Source: Stichopus chloronotus
Lineage: Eukaryota > Echinodermata > Holothuroidea > Aspidochirotida > Stichopodidae
Assembly: GCA_021234535.1 (NCBI GenBank)
Contig: CM037833.1
Coordinates: 5,478,709-5,542,708, forward strand
Length of the DNA stretch: 64,000 nt
Direction of reading: 5' to 3'
Shown: positions 12,620-26,731 of the stretch, one piece after another
How the letters are laid out: every line of letters starts with the position of its first letter
How positions within the stretch are numbered: position 1 is the stretch's first letter
Translations under genes and position numbers: made by a program
Notes under the pieces: generated by a model
Seen by the model: only the letters and a program-made list of their open reading frames with translations
Databases searched by the model: none
What the model was told of the DNA's origin: nothing

Positions 12620-12920
12620 AACATTCTATGTATGGTACATGGAGACCTCACAACATCCGAGGTGGTGTGGGGTATGATCAGCTGTCAAACGTGTCACCTT
12701 ATTTGTGCCTGCCCCCAGACCGTGTTTGTGCATTCATTCTGTCCACAATGCAGAAATAATGAATTAAGAAATGCTCTCCTTTGAGCAGACACCTCCTCAA
12801 ATAACTGATTTAGAGTGTTATGTGGTGGCCATCTTATTTTCTTCTGTGATAGTAATATGTAAACAGAGTATGAGCATGTACAGGTAGCAGGTTTTACAAG
12901 GGACAGTGTCATCATGCAGA
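12620..12920. repeat. Interspersed repeat inside an intron (pair with 17350-17620)
   Basis: The series 'ggtatgatcagctgtcaaac', 'tgtgcctgcccccagaccgtg', 'cattctgtccacaatg', 'aatgctc...agcagac' and 'gtcatcatg' occurs in the same order near 17370-17620 with moderate divergence. It lies between coding exons of the recombinase-SET gene. Confidence 0.55.
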
Positions 12921-13030
12921 CAATAGATGTATGACAATAGACAAAAGACAAGTAGAGGAAACTTTACATTTTTCATAAGTTTTGTATGTCTGTTTCATAG
13001 AAATGTGATAACATTTTCCGATTTTGCTAG

Positions 13031-13174
13031 GTGATGAGAGTTCCTCTGCAAATGGAAGTAGTGTCACAGACTCGGAGTTTACCAGCCGCTCAGACACTGT
13101 CAGTTCCTCTGAAGAAGTCCCAGTGGTTTCTCCATCAGTATCATCATCAGAGAGTAACGTTCACCCACCTGCAC
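13031..13174 (+). CDS. Ser/Glu-rich internal exon of the recombinase-SET gene
   Basis: The acceptor is 'ttgctag' (AG 13029-13030) and the donor GTGAGC starts at 13175. At 144 bases it is exactly 48 codons and phase 1 on both sides. It encodes a serine/valine/glutamate-rich linker beginning GDESSSANGSS. Confidence 0.65.
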
Positions 13175-13621
13175 GTGAGCATTTGCATTTTAAGTTTTCA
13201 AGACTAATTAACTGTAAGAAGAATACCCTACAACTTTACTCATAAGATACAACAGATATATTGCCTTCTATTGACATAAGTCATGCAAACAACTTTCAAT
13301 GAGTAAAGGGACATGATGTAAAGAATTGGACTTTTAAACCATCCATTTTACAGTATGCTTCCTCTTTAATATGCATGACAAGATATCACTTATAATTATG
13401 AACTAGGCATCAGCTACAGTACTGGCTATGCTTGCTGTATGTATATTTTACAGGAAGAGAAGTACTGTACTGTCTTATTGGTATTTTACGTAAAATTGCA
13501 ACTAATTGACTGCAGCGTGGTTGCTGCTTGTCCAGTATAATATACATTATTGGAAAGACTCAAATGATATTATCAACTGTTAACATTTGTGAGCAAAATG
13601 TTTGTTTACCTATCATTGTAG

Positions 13622-13699
13622 GTGACATGCGAAGAGGCAAAAAGTCTGATAAGACTGATAAAAGTAGAGGGCTAACTGTGAATGTTCCAAACAAGAAAA
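13622..13699 (+). CDS. Basic 78-bp internal exon, copy 1
   Basis: The acceptor is 'cattgtag' and the donor GTAAGT starts at 13700. It is 78 bases and phase 1 on both sides. It encodes a Lys/Arg-rich segment (MRRGKKSDKTDKSRG) ending NKK. Length, phase and lysine-rich end match the next exon, so the two may be an exon duplication. A nuclear-localisation role is plausible but inferred from charge only. Confidence 0.6.
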
Positions 13700-14232
13700 G
13701 TAAGTTCTGTACATCACTGCTGGTGGCCGATGCTGCCTTTGATTTTGGAGGACACAGGGTTTGCAAACTTGCCCTTCCCAATTATCTAGCTAGCTTCTTA
13801 CAAGCGATCTGAAGTGACACCAGAACTTAAAGTTTAAAGGTTGTTGAATTGTCTGAGCAAGTAAAAATCACATCAGACAACTGAAGGAAATCCACTCCCT
13901 CTGGAGGTCTTACTGACAAGTAACTTTCTTAAGCAAAGTTTACCCTTTACCAGTGGTGGCAAGGCCTAGTATTTTGTTGGTATCGTACTTCATTTTATGC
14001 CAAAAATTAATAGAATAGCATTGATCTGTTGGTATGACCTGTAACAATTGATGTTTAATGACAGACAGCTATTAAATGTCTTCTTTCATTATAAACACAA
14101 TGCAATGAGCAATGTATGTGGTGATAAAGCTGGAACTTGGATTAGAGTGTGTACTGTATCTTTAAGTATCTGATAATTCTCTTTAAGTATAATGGACAAA
14201 AACTGTCCAGTAAAATAAAACTGTCTTTCCAG

Positions 14233-14310
14233 AAAACCTGGATGCAGTGTCTACAGAAATGTCTCATAAGAAGAGGACTAAATCTGCCACCACATCACCA
14301 GCAAAGAAAA
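14233..14310 (+). CDS. Basic 78-bp internal exon, copy 2
   Basis: The acceptor is 'ctttccag' and the donor GTAGGT starts at 14311. It is again 78 bases and phase 1 on both sides. It encodes a polar start followed by SHKKRTKSATTSPAKK. The end 'AAGAAAA' before the donor is shared with the previous exon. Confidence 0.6.
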
Positions 14311-14633
14311 GTAGGTTCAATAAATTAAAAGCCATACTAATGATGGTTAGAAATTTTGCACTCTTACGTACACTGAGCTTTATATAAAACAACAGAGATT
14401 TGGCCAAAGAGCTTTACATTTAAAAAAATACTGCATGTTTCCCTCATGGAAATGCCTTAATTTACTTTTATTAATACCGGTATGTTGATTTTCTTACAGC
14501 TAGCTCATGTCAGTTACCTTAATATAGTCATATCAAGACTCATGTAACAACTTCTCCAAGGATGTTGCCTTCTGGTGCTATATTGTACCATTTCTCATAT
14601 TTGATAAAGTGATACATTTTTTGTTTGACGCAG

Positions 14634-14728
14634 AGAGAAAGTATATCCAGTGGACGACTTCTGAAGAAAATGAAGTAAAAAACTATTTCAGAAATTTATT
14701 GAGGGCAGATCTAATCACAAACTACCAC
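14634..14728 (+). CDS. SANT-like tail, first half
   Basis: The acceptor is 'gacgcag' (AG 14632-14633) and the donor GTAAGC starts at 14729. It enters in phase 1 and leaves in phase 0. The peptide, KRKYIQWTTSEENEVKNYF and following, has the aromatic/acidic pattern of the first helix of a SANT/Myb-like module. A similar tail is known to me from recombinase-like proteins of cnidarians and fish (family knowledge, not searched). The phase does not match the next exon; see that entry. Confidence 0.5.
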
Positions 14729-15271
14729 GTAAGCTGTGTATTGTGTAATTCTTGCTCTGTTGTACTCTCTTTGCCAGTACCTTCCTTGCAGCATATGAAA
14801 TACACCAATTTGCACTCTTACAAGTATGGGGTTATGGAACTGGGCTGGGGAGTCAGAACTATGAGTCTCGATCCACAGGGAACTACACCCGTTGCATGCT
14901 AGCAAAACAACTAGCCCAGTATTACATATCTCCCAATTCCTTCTCTGGTAACTGTCACCATATTGTAACATACACTTCTGTGCCAGCTGGATGGGATTAA
15001 GCCAGTCTGATCCTGTATAGGCCTACTCTGGTTTAGTTTAATACATTTAGCATTACTGGCTGATTTAAGAACTTTGGCACATGTCATTTTCATTTACTTA
15101 CTCCTGATCAGCAAACTGCAATGTGCAAGTCAGTTTAAATATGACCAAATCATCATTAGAGTTCCCTCTATTCATTCAAGCAAGCTAATATAATTTGTTT
15201 CATATGTAAACATGCATGATAACATCTTAACTTAGCCTCTTATTTATTGGATAAACCCTTACATACTTTTT

Positions 15272-15874
15272 GGTTCCTTGAGTCAGCAAAGGAACCTATG
15301 CAGTCAGGTTGGCGTGTGTGTGTGTGTGTGTGCATCTGTGACACTTGCTTAGGTTCGCTCTAACTCAATAGGGGAAAGTCAGAGAAGAGTCAAACTTGGT
15401 ATGTACGTTTGCCATATTGAGGTGTGCCCTATCATTTTTGGTGGAGGTCAAAGGTCATCTGGGGGAAGTGGGGGCAAAAGTCTGTTTTGCTTGTGTATGC
15501 TGTAACTCAATAAGGGAAAGTCAGATGAAAGTCAAACTTGGTATGTAGGTTTGTCATATTGAGAGGTGTGCCCTATCGTTTTTGGTGGAGGTCAAAGGTC
15601 ATCTGGGGAACTGGGGGCAAAAGTCTGTTTTGCATGGGTACGCTGTAACTCAATAGGAGAAAGTCAGATGAAAGTCAAACTTAGTATGTGGGTTTGCCAT
15701 ATTGAGATGGCGTTCCCTATTGTTTTTGGGGAGGTCAAAGGTCATCTGGGGGAACTGGGGGCATAAGTCTGAAAACCTTGTTATGCTATGGATGCTCAAT
15801 GTTCCATCAGTCAGTGATATTTATGAATTCAGGCGTATCATTTTACAATATGTGTATTTCAAGTACAAGGAACC
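15272..15874. repeat. ~600-bp repeat bounded by GGTTCCTTG / CAAGGAACC with internal tandem blocks
   Basis: The left end GGTTCCTTG (15272) is followed at once by AAAGGAACC (15288), forming a hairpin. The right end is CAAGGAACC (15866-15874). Inside are three blocks about 140-150 bp apart, each with 'ctgtaactcaata'-like, 'gtcaaacttggtatgt' and 'gaggtcaaaggtcatctggg' phrases. It belongs to the same general family as 5.0-7.4 kb. Another CAAGGAACC end with the same 'agtgccc' flank lies at 16182. It sits in the intron between 14728 and 16911. Confidence 0.65.
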
Positions 15875-16910
15875 ATAGTGCCCATAGTCTGTTGTGAAAT
15901 CATGCAAAATACTTCTTCTCTACAGATTGCATGTATTACACTGTTGATGGTCACATTAGTGCTATGAAGTGGTTCCATGTGGGTGCATGTTTGTCATGTT
16001 TTGGGGTCCAATGTCTTAAATGGGCCATTTTATAAAAGCATGAAATATGCTTTTCTCTCTACAGATTTTATGTTACAAAAATGAGAGTTCATGGTCAGAA
16101 ATGGACCATATGGGCTATCGTACAAAGTAATGCAATATGCTCCCTTTTGCTTCAATTTACATTATGTGCTCTCCATCTGTGCAAGGAACCACAGTGCCCT
16201 TGGGTTCTTGTTACATGATATACTCCAGTCCTATTCTTAATGGTTGGGTGACATGAAAATGACATTTTGGAGTATTGGGCGTTAAGCATTGAAAATATTT
16301 AAAATATTCATAAATTTCATCCAAATCCTCAAAGATTGACTAATGCACAGGAAAATTAGTGTCTCACAGCTGTATTATGAATAAACGGCATTGGCTGAGT
16401 ATGCAAATTTATGATGTTTAGAAGTAGACTCCTATGATATGTCTTATGTTAATCCTTTGTATATGTAACCTTTATTTCAAGGACATTTGAGAATTTAATA
16501 CCCCCAGAGGGTTTTGTTTTGGAAGCCTGTATTTTCCTCTTCAAGAATATTGATATTACTTACCAATGGAAACTCATTAACTAAGGGGCAAAATGAATAG
16601 GATTAATAAAGAAATACTGACACTGTATAACGCCCCACGTCATCTGTTTTTCATTTTTCTCAAACTTTGAAAAGTGATCTCAAAAACGGTAAAAGATAAA
16701 CAAAATTCCAAAGGATTTTCACTCAGGGCTTTACTTTGCAACTTCTGAATGAAGGGTGTTCTTTTCTAGAAGTGTGTCACACAACCTTTAACACAATTCT
16801 ATGGAGAACTAAGTAACTACCTGGATTGCTTGATTGTCTTTCTGCTATATATGTAAGCTTTGATGGATTCATGCATGTATGCATTTCTTATTTGTTCTTT
16901 TTTCATGCAG

Positions 16911-17062
16911 GCAAAAGGGAGGTAGAAGACTACCTAAAAGGATCCCAATATGTGTCGTACGACTGGAAAACAGTCAAGAATAAAGTGATGAACGAAGCAG
17001 CCAAAGCTACAAACAATCAAACAAAGAGAGCTGAGCATGGGAATATCTGTTTAAAAGCTTAA
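16911..17062 (+). CDS. SANT-like tail, last coding exon
   Basis: The acceptor is 'ttttttcatgcag', with its AG at 16909-16910. The convincing frame reads GKREVEDYLKGS, then YDWKTVKNKVMNEA, to TAA at 17060-17062, and needs phase 1 entry, whereas the preceding exon leaves in phase 0. Either an undetected small exon, another donor or a one-base error lies between. In phase 0 this exon would stop after four codons. The first AATAAA downstream is at 17573-17578. Confidence 0.5.
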
Positions 17063-17349
17063 GGACCTTATCACATTTGGACAGGGGAAAGTTCATGACA
17101 AAAGTGTCCCTTTTAAAGTCTGTTACATATTATGTTTTGCTTGATTACACGTTAATGAGTCAATAGTCTAAATGCTCTTATAAACAATATGAACACATGC
17201 ATTGCTAGCCTTATTTTGGTGGTTTTCTTCAGTGTTGGATGCTACCTGTCATGTTCCAGTGTCCATCGCGCTACAATACCAGTCTGGGTCTGTTTTGTTT
17301 GGGATTTTGATCACATGCAGAGTCTGATCATCTGAAAATTCCTGCAAAA

Positions 17350-17620
17350 ACCCTGATAACATCAAAAGCAGTTTGGCATATGGTCACATGTCAAACTTGT
17401 CAAATGATATGTGCCTGTCCAGTCTTTTGGCATTCACTCTGCCCACAATGAGGACAAAATTAATTAGCAAATGCTCCATTTAGCAGAATCCTTAAATAAC
17501 TGTGCTACATGTTCATCCTGCACTGGTCTGCCTTGCCTTCACCCTGAGGTGATATTATGTAATCCAGCAGGGAATAAACATGTAACAGACTTTAAAAGGA
17601 ACAGTTTCATCATGTTACTG
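17350..17620. repeat. Second copy of the intronic interspersed repeat
   Basis: It matches 12620-12920 in order and orientation through 'tgtgcctgtccagtc', 'cattcactctgcccacaatg', 'aaatgctcc' and 'ggaacagtttcatcatg'. It is non-coding and lies just past the last exon of the recombinase-SET gene. Confidence 0.55.
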
Positions 17621-23218
<5,598 letters not shown>

Positions 23219-23280
23219 CTACAACCTACCCTGAATAGAAACGTCCAGAGTTTTAATCTTCAGCTATTTTGAGCTGGTAT

Positions 23281-23282
<2 letters not shown>
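23219..23282 (+). repeat. Inverted copy of the PLE 3' coding end
   Basis: The plus strand reads 'acaacctaccctgaatagaa' and onward through the terminal LQLF-stop and 'gctggtatta'. It is the reverse complement of about 22488-22551. It makes a long-armed palindrome around the PLE fragment. Confidence 0.85.
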
Positions 23283-23320
<38 letters not shown>

Positions 23321-23375
23321 ATATATATAATATATATATATAATATATATATAATATATATATATTATATATCTA

Positions 23376-23429
<54 letters not shown>

Positions 23430-23520
23430 TATATAGATTATATATAGATATATTAGATATCTCTATATCTCTATATATCTATATATATTATAGATATATC
23501 TATATATATATATATATAAG
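23283..23520. repeat. (AT)n / degenerate AT-rich tract
   Basis: Imperfect AT dinucleotide array with 'tatatatta' and 'atatagat' variants. Confidence 0.9.
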
Positions 23521-23589
23521 ATTATAGGGAATTGATCCAAAAAAAGGGCTCAATTTTACAAAGAGCATAATATTATATATTGATGAGTC

Positions 23590-23835
23590 GAACTAGAAAT
23601 ACATCGAAACACTACAAATTTGTTTCGTGCAGACCTATGTGATGCACTCTTCAGGTGTTGTGTAGCGACTGGTCGGTGTTTGAGTTACTTGTGTTTGTTG
23701 AGAAGGAATTTGCTGGCATGTCGGCATGTGGATATGAATTCGGTTTGTTTGTTTAAGGTGCACTGTTGTGGGTTGCATATAAGGAAAGCTTTTCAAAAAG
23801 ACAGAGATTGCATTTCTTCGTTTTGTTGTTCTACG
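23590..23835 (-). mobile_element. Second PLE 3'-end fragment (different family)
   Basis: The minus strand, in shifting frames, gives a remnant of the Cys-rich C-terminus of GIY-YIG PLEs: LICNPQQCTLNKQTEFI followed by STCRHASKFLLNK. This resembles the 'LNKR-E-xSxCRHxxKxLL' pattern known to end such proteins. Stops and frame changes make it dead. A hammerhead ribozyme lies immediately downstream, at 23608-23659 on the same strand. It is not homologous at DNA level to the neighbouring PLE copies at 22.3 and 24.0 kb. Confidence 0.6.
23608..23659 (-). ncRNA. Type I hammerhead ribozyme of a Penelope-like element
   Basis: The minus strand has the full core in order: CTGAAGA (23654-23648, fits CUGANGA); stem II GTGCA/TGCAC (23647-23643 with 23631-23627, 5 bp, 11-base loop); GAAA (23626-23623); stem III ACAAA/TTTGT (23623-23614, self-complementary with no loop); then A at 23613 as the cleavage base (GUA triplet). 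Stem I pairs AACAC (23659-23655) with GTGTT (23612-23608). Very short, loopless stem III is typical of PLE hammerheads, which work best as dimers. All invariant core bases are present. Activity is inferred, not shown. Confidence 0.72.
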
Positions 23836-23961
23836 GTTAGTATATATATATATATGGCATATATATAGCCTATATATATAAATAGCCTATATATATATAG
23901 CCTATATATAGCCTATATAGCCTATATATATAAAATAGCCTATATAGCATATATATATATA
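23836..23961. repeat. AT-rich tract with 'tatagcctata' units
   Basis: Low-complexity AT array carrying several repeats of 'atagcctatat'. It separates two PLE fragments. Confidence 0.85.
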
Positions 23962-24303
23962 TACAAAGATTGGAGAGGTCCATATACTAATAATAAACTG
24001 AATTTTTTTTTTTTTCAGCTGTAACAGAAGTAAGTGAGTAATACAAACTCTGGACGTTTCTATTCAGGGTAGGTTGTAAGTCCTTAATGAAAAGAGACTC
24101 CATGATCTTGCGTCTGACTAGGGATTCTCTACATGGAGAACTTTAATATCACCTGGGTTTGGAAGTGCATGGGACGCCGTTTAACAGTGATCGTGTATGG
24201 AACTGAATTCTTTGAAGTAGTCGGCATTTATATGTTTTTTAAATCTATCACAAAGCCTGAGTTTGGACTCCCCAATATAATTATCTTTACAAGTTTTATC
24301 TCC
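23962..24303 (-). mobile_element. Second copy of the PLE 3' end
   Basis: It begins with the same 'acaaagattggagaggtcca' as 22296 and is closely similar to 22465-22771 (tail through the GIY-YIG start). Part of the 3' flank has been replaced by a poly-T run at 24004-24017. It carries small indels and is not functional. Orientation is the same as the 22.3-kb copy. Confidence 0.8.
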
Positions 24304-24315
24304 GTTTTTTTTTTT

Positions 24316-24439
24316 TGTAATGTACTGACTTGTATTATCAGTTTCCTATTTCGCCTTGACGATGTAAGGTGTATTCTTACGAAATATTGGTGTAATATAT
24401 TTTATTCATCATGAATTTCAAACTCATCACTATTTTCAG

Positions 24440-24442
<3 letters not shown>
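24316..24442 (+). repeat. Inverted copy of the PLE 3' flank
   Basis: The plus strand from 'gtaatgtactgacttgtatt' to 'ctattttcag' is the reverse complement of 22320-22455 with a few substitutions. It contains 'cttgacgatgtaag...cttacgaaatatt', a decayed hammerhead-like string (see findings). Confidence 0.85.
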
Positions 24443-24535
<93 letters not shown>

Positions 24536-24555
24536 ATATATATATACTACTATAC

Positions 24556-24604
<49 letters not shown>

Positions 24605-24605
24605 A
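24443..24605. repeat. (AT)n tract
   Basis: About 160 bases of AT dinucleotide with a few C interruptions, closing the PLE nest. The open frame through it is only the Ile-Tyr translation of the repeat. Confidence 0.95.
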
Positions 24606-24670
24606 CTGGGTTGATTTTAACACCCCTGTGAAAATTTTGATAAATATGTGTCTAAATAGAGGGCGCACTG

Positions 24671-24741
24671 CAGCAATAAACTTATTCCTGTATTGTGCCG
24701 AAGAACACTTTAAATGTTACCTGCTCTCTCCAACTTTACAG
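24671..24741 (+). repeat. Partial LTR copy (polyadenylation-signal segment)
   Basis: 'cagcaataaacttattcctg' through 'ctctctccaactttacag' is about 90% identical to 25439-25507 in the element's 5' LTR. It includes the AATAAA. Here the block is followed by 'gtaagc', where the LTR continues with 'ctttaag'. Confidence 0.75.
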
Positions 24742-25438
24742 GTAAGCCGATGAATATATTTATGATTATTTTACAAACAATGACATAATCATTAAATATG
24801 AAACATATTACTTCCATAAATAAGGTTGAGTCAGGGTCAATGACTTGCAAATAGAGTAGTTACTAGGAAAGAAGTAATCGTTACAATTAAATGCCCTAGT
24901 GTTGCAATTATGTATGTTGGGATGGCCTATGGATGGTCGAACGTCTGCCCCCGTAAGTGCTGAAACGTTACATTGTTATACTTTATGATAATTTCACCCT
25001 CTTTCATTAGTGATTCTTTAGGTAATCCAGCATCTGACTATTTGAAGGTTATTTTGTGACATGTGTGATTTACGGGGATGAGGAATTACATATTTCATCA
25101 ATATAATTACAACCGATATAAACACTGGTAAAATCCAGGTTGTTGTTCGTGAACAAACGGTTGAGCGCTGGTTGCTGTATCTGAGCATGCGCAGAGGGTA
25201 CCAATTAGGGGAATCCCCTCATTATGCGGAAATATTGTGTACTCCGGAATTCGATCCTCATCCTGGGACTGTCTGAACAGTTGTAGCATTACTTTGTATT
25301 GGCCTAGGCACATTTTAGTGGCTAGTTTAGGCTGGCGTGTGATTTGTTTAAGAAGTTCCATAATATTTTTAAGTTGTTTTCATTCTATTATGTATGTATT
25401 TTCCATGTGATTATATTCAGTTGGGACCCAAATTGGTT

Positions 25439-25560
25439 CAGCAATAAACTTATTCCTGTATTGTGCTGAACAACTTTTAATATTACCTGCTCTCTCCAAC
25501 TTTACAGCTTTAAGGTGGACAGCCTGGCCACCCTGTAACAAATTGGCGATCCTGCCAGGA
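25439..25560 (+). promoter_or_regulatory. End of 5' LTR and probable primer-binding site of the Gypsy element
   Basis: AATAAA within 'gcaataaactta' is followed about 95 bases later by an LTR-like end 'ctgtaaca' (25533-25540). After a two-base spacer comes 'ttggcgatcctgccagga' (25543-25560), which looks like a tRNA-complementary primer-binding site. Gag begins about 300 bases on. The LTR 5' end is not defined, and no matching 3' LTR is seen after the assembly gap. Confidence 0.55.
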
Positions 25561-25875
25561 CACCTTAAATTTGGAGAGTAGTGATGTTGGCGTGGAGTGG
25601 TACGCACCATGTCAGATGATGAAGGTGGTAATCCCCCCTGGGTCAGAGGACCAAGGTGACCAAGAGGTGAGGGATGCTATAAAGAAATTTCGAGGACGAA
25701 TTGAGGGAGCTACAGTTAAAGCTACGCAGAAGTGAACCTGCACAAGATGAGAACTGTCACAAACACCACCCAGCCCACCAAGCCCATCAACCCGTAGTAC
25801 AGCCTATACAGGAGGAAAGAATTCAAGGTATGTGGACAAATCGGAAACCCTGGGCAGAGGGATAAAATAAGTTTT

Positions 25876-26690
25876 ATGTCTCTTATACATCAAATTGAAA
25901 ATGTATTGCAGAAGGAGTACCCCAAATGGGAAATTGTGGAAGGGGTAATAAAGGCTGTGACCCCTGGGTTGCAACTGAGAAGTTACCTTGAGGGAAGGGA
26001 AGACCTCACACTCCCTGTGTTGAAGAGATTGTTACGAGCTCACTTTCAGGAGAGAAGTGCAACTGAACTATATCAAGAATTGTGCAACGTTTCTCAGGGT
26101 ACACAAGAGTCACCCCAGTCTTTTCCTCTAAGGGCGCTATCCCTGAAACAACAAGTTCTCTTTGCTTCTGATGAGAAGTTTTGATATGAGAAGCCCTTGG
26201 TAGATGCGATGTTAGTACAGTGTGTGTGGACAGGCCTGACTGACATGGACATAAGACAAGAGATGAAACCACTACTGATGACAGAGAACCTTTCAGATGA
26301 AGACTTGTTGGAAAAATTAAATCAAGTCGTTGTAGAGAAGCGGAACGGGTAAAGAAGGCGAGGCAAAAGAAACATCAGATTTCTGCGGAAATGTAACAAT
26401 CGATCAAGATACTGTCCCAGAGAAAGCTGATGAGAAAAAGGACAAAAATAAAGGAAACAGCCTTTATGATGAAGTTCAGATGTTGAAAGTGCAAGTGACT
26501 GAAATACATAAGGCTCTCACATCTGGGCAAGATCAAGGGACATCCTTAAGCAAGAGGTCAAGGGGATGCCAAAAGTGTCAACAGGCAGGAAAGGAGACAG
26601 TTGCCGACATTGCTACAAATGTGGAAAATGGGGACATATTGCACGAGGTTGCAGACCGACGGAAAACGACCAAGGGTCCCTCCTGAGGGA
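25876..26690 (+). pseudogene. Ty3/Gypsy gag (capsid and zinc knuckle), broken
   Basis: An open frame from ATG 25876 encodes a helical capsid-like segment (MSLIHQIENV at its start) until a stop at 26182-26184. Gag character continues in frame past the stop to about 26330, then shifts. A coiled-coil-like stretch (about 26460-26520) precedes a CCHC zinc knuckle at 26611-26652 (CYKCGKWGHIARGC), read in a third frame. Gag packages the element RNA in a cytoplasmic particle. With one stop and at least two frameshifts this copy is dead. It is followed directly by the pol frame. Confidence 0.75.
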
Positions 26691-26731
26691 CGAGGGGACG
26701 CCACCACGATGTAAGGTCCCACAATTCTAAG

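Noticed and set aside
14609..15000. Open frames extending the exon at 14634 to 14902 and beyond
   Set aside because: A strong donor at 14729 ends the exon; downstream residues show no continuity with the SANT-like fold.
23620..23868. Plus-strand Cys/Leu-rich open frame of 82 codons
   Set aside because: Opposite strand of the PLE C-terminal relic and hammerhead; the minus-strand reading explains it.
24411..24605. Open frame with a long Ile-Tyr run (and similar ones at 38933-39361 and 58500-59020)
   Set aside because: Translation of (AT)n microsatellites on both strands; no coding character outside the repeat.
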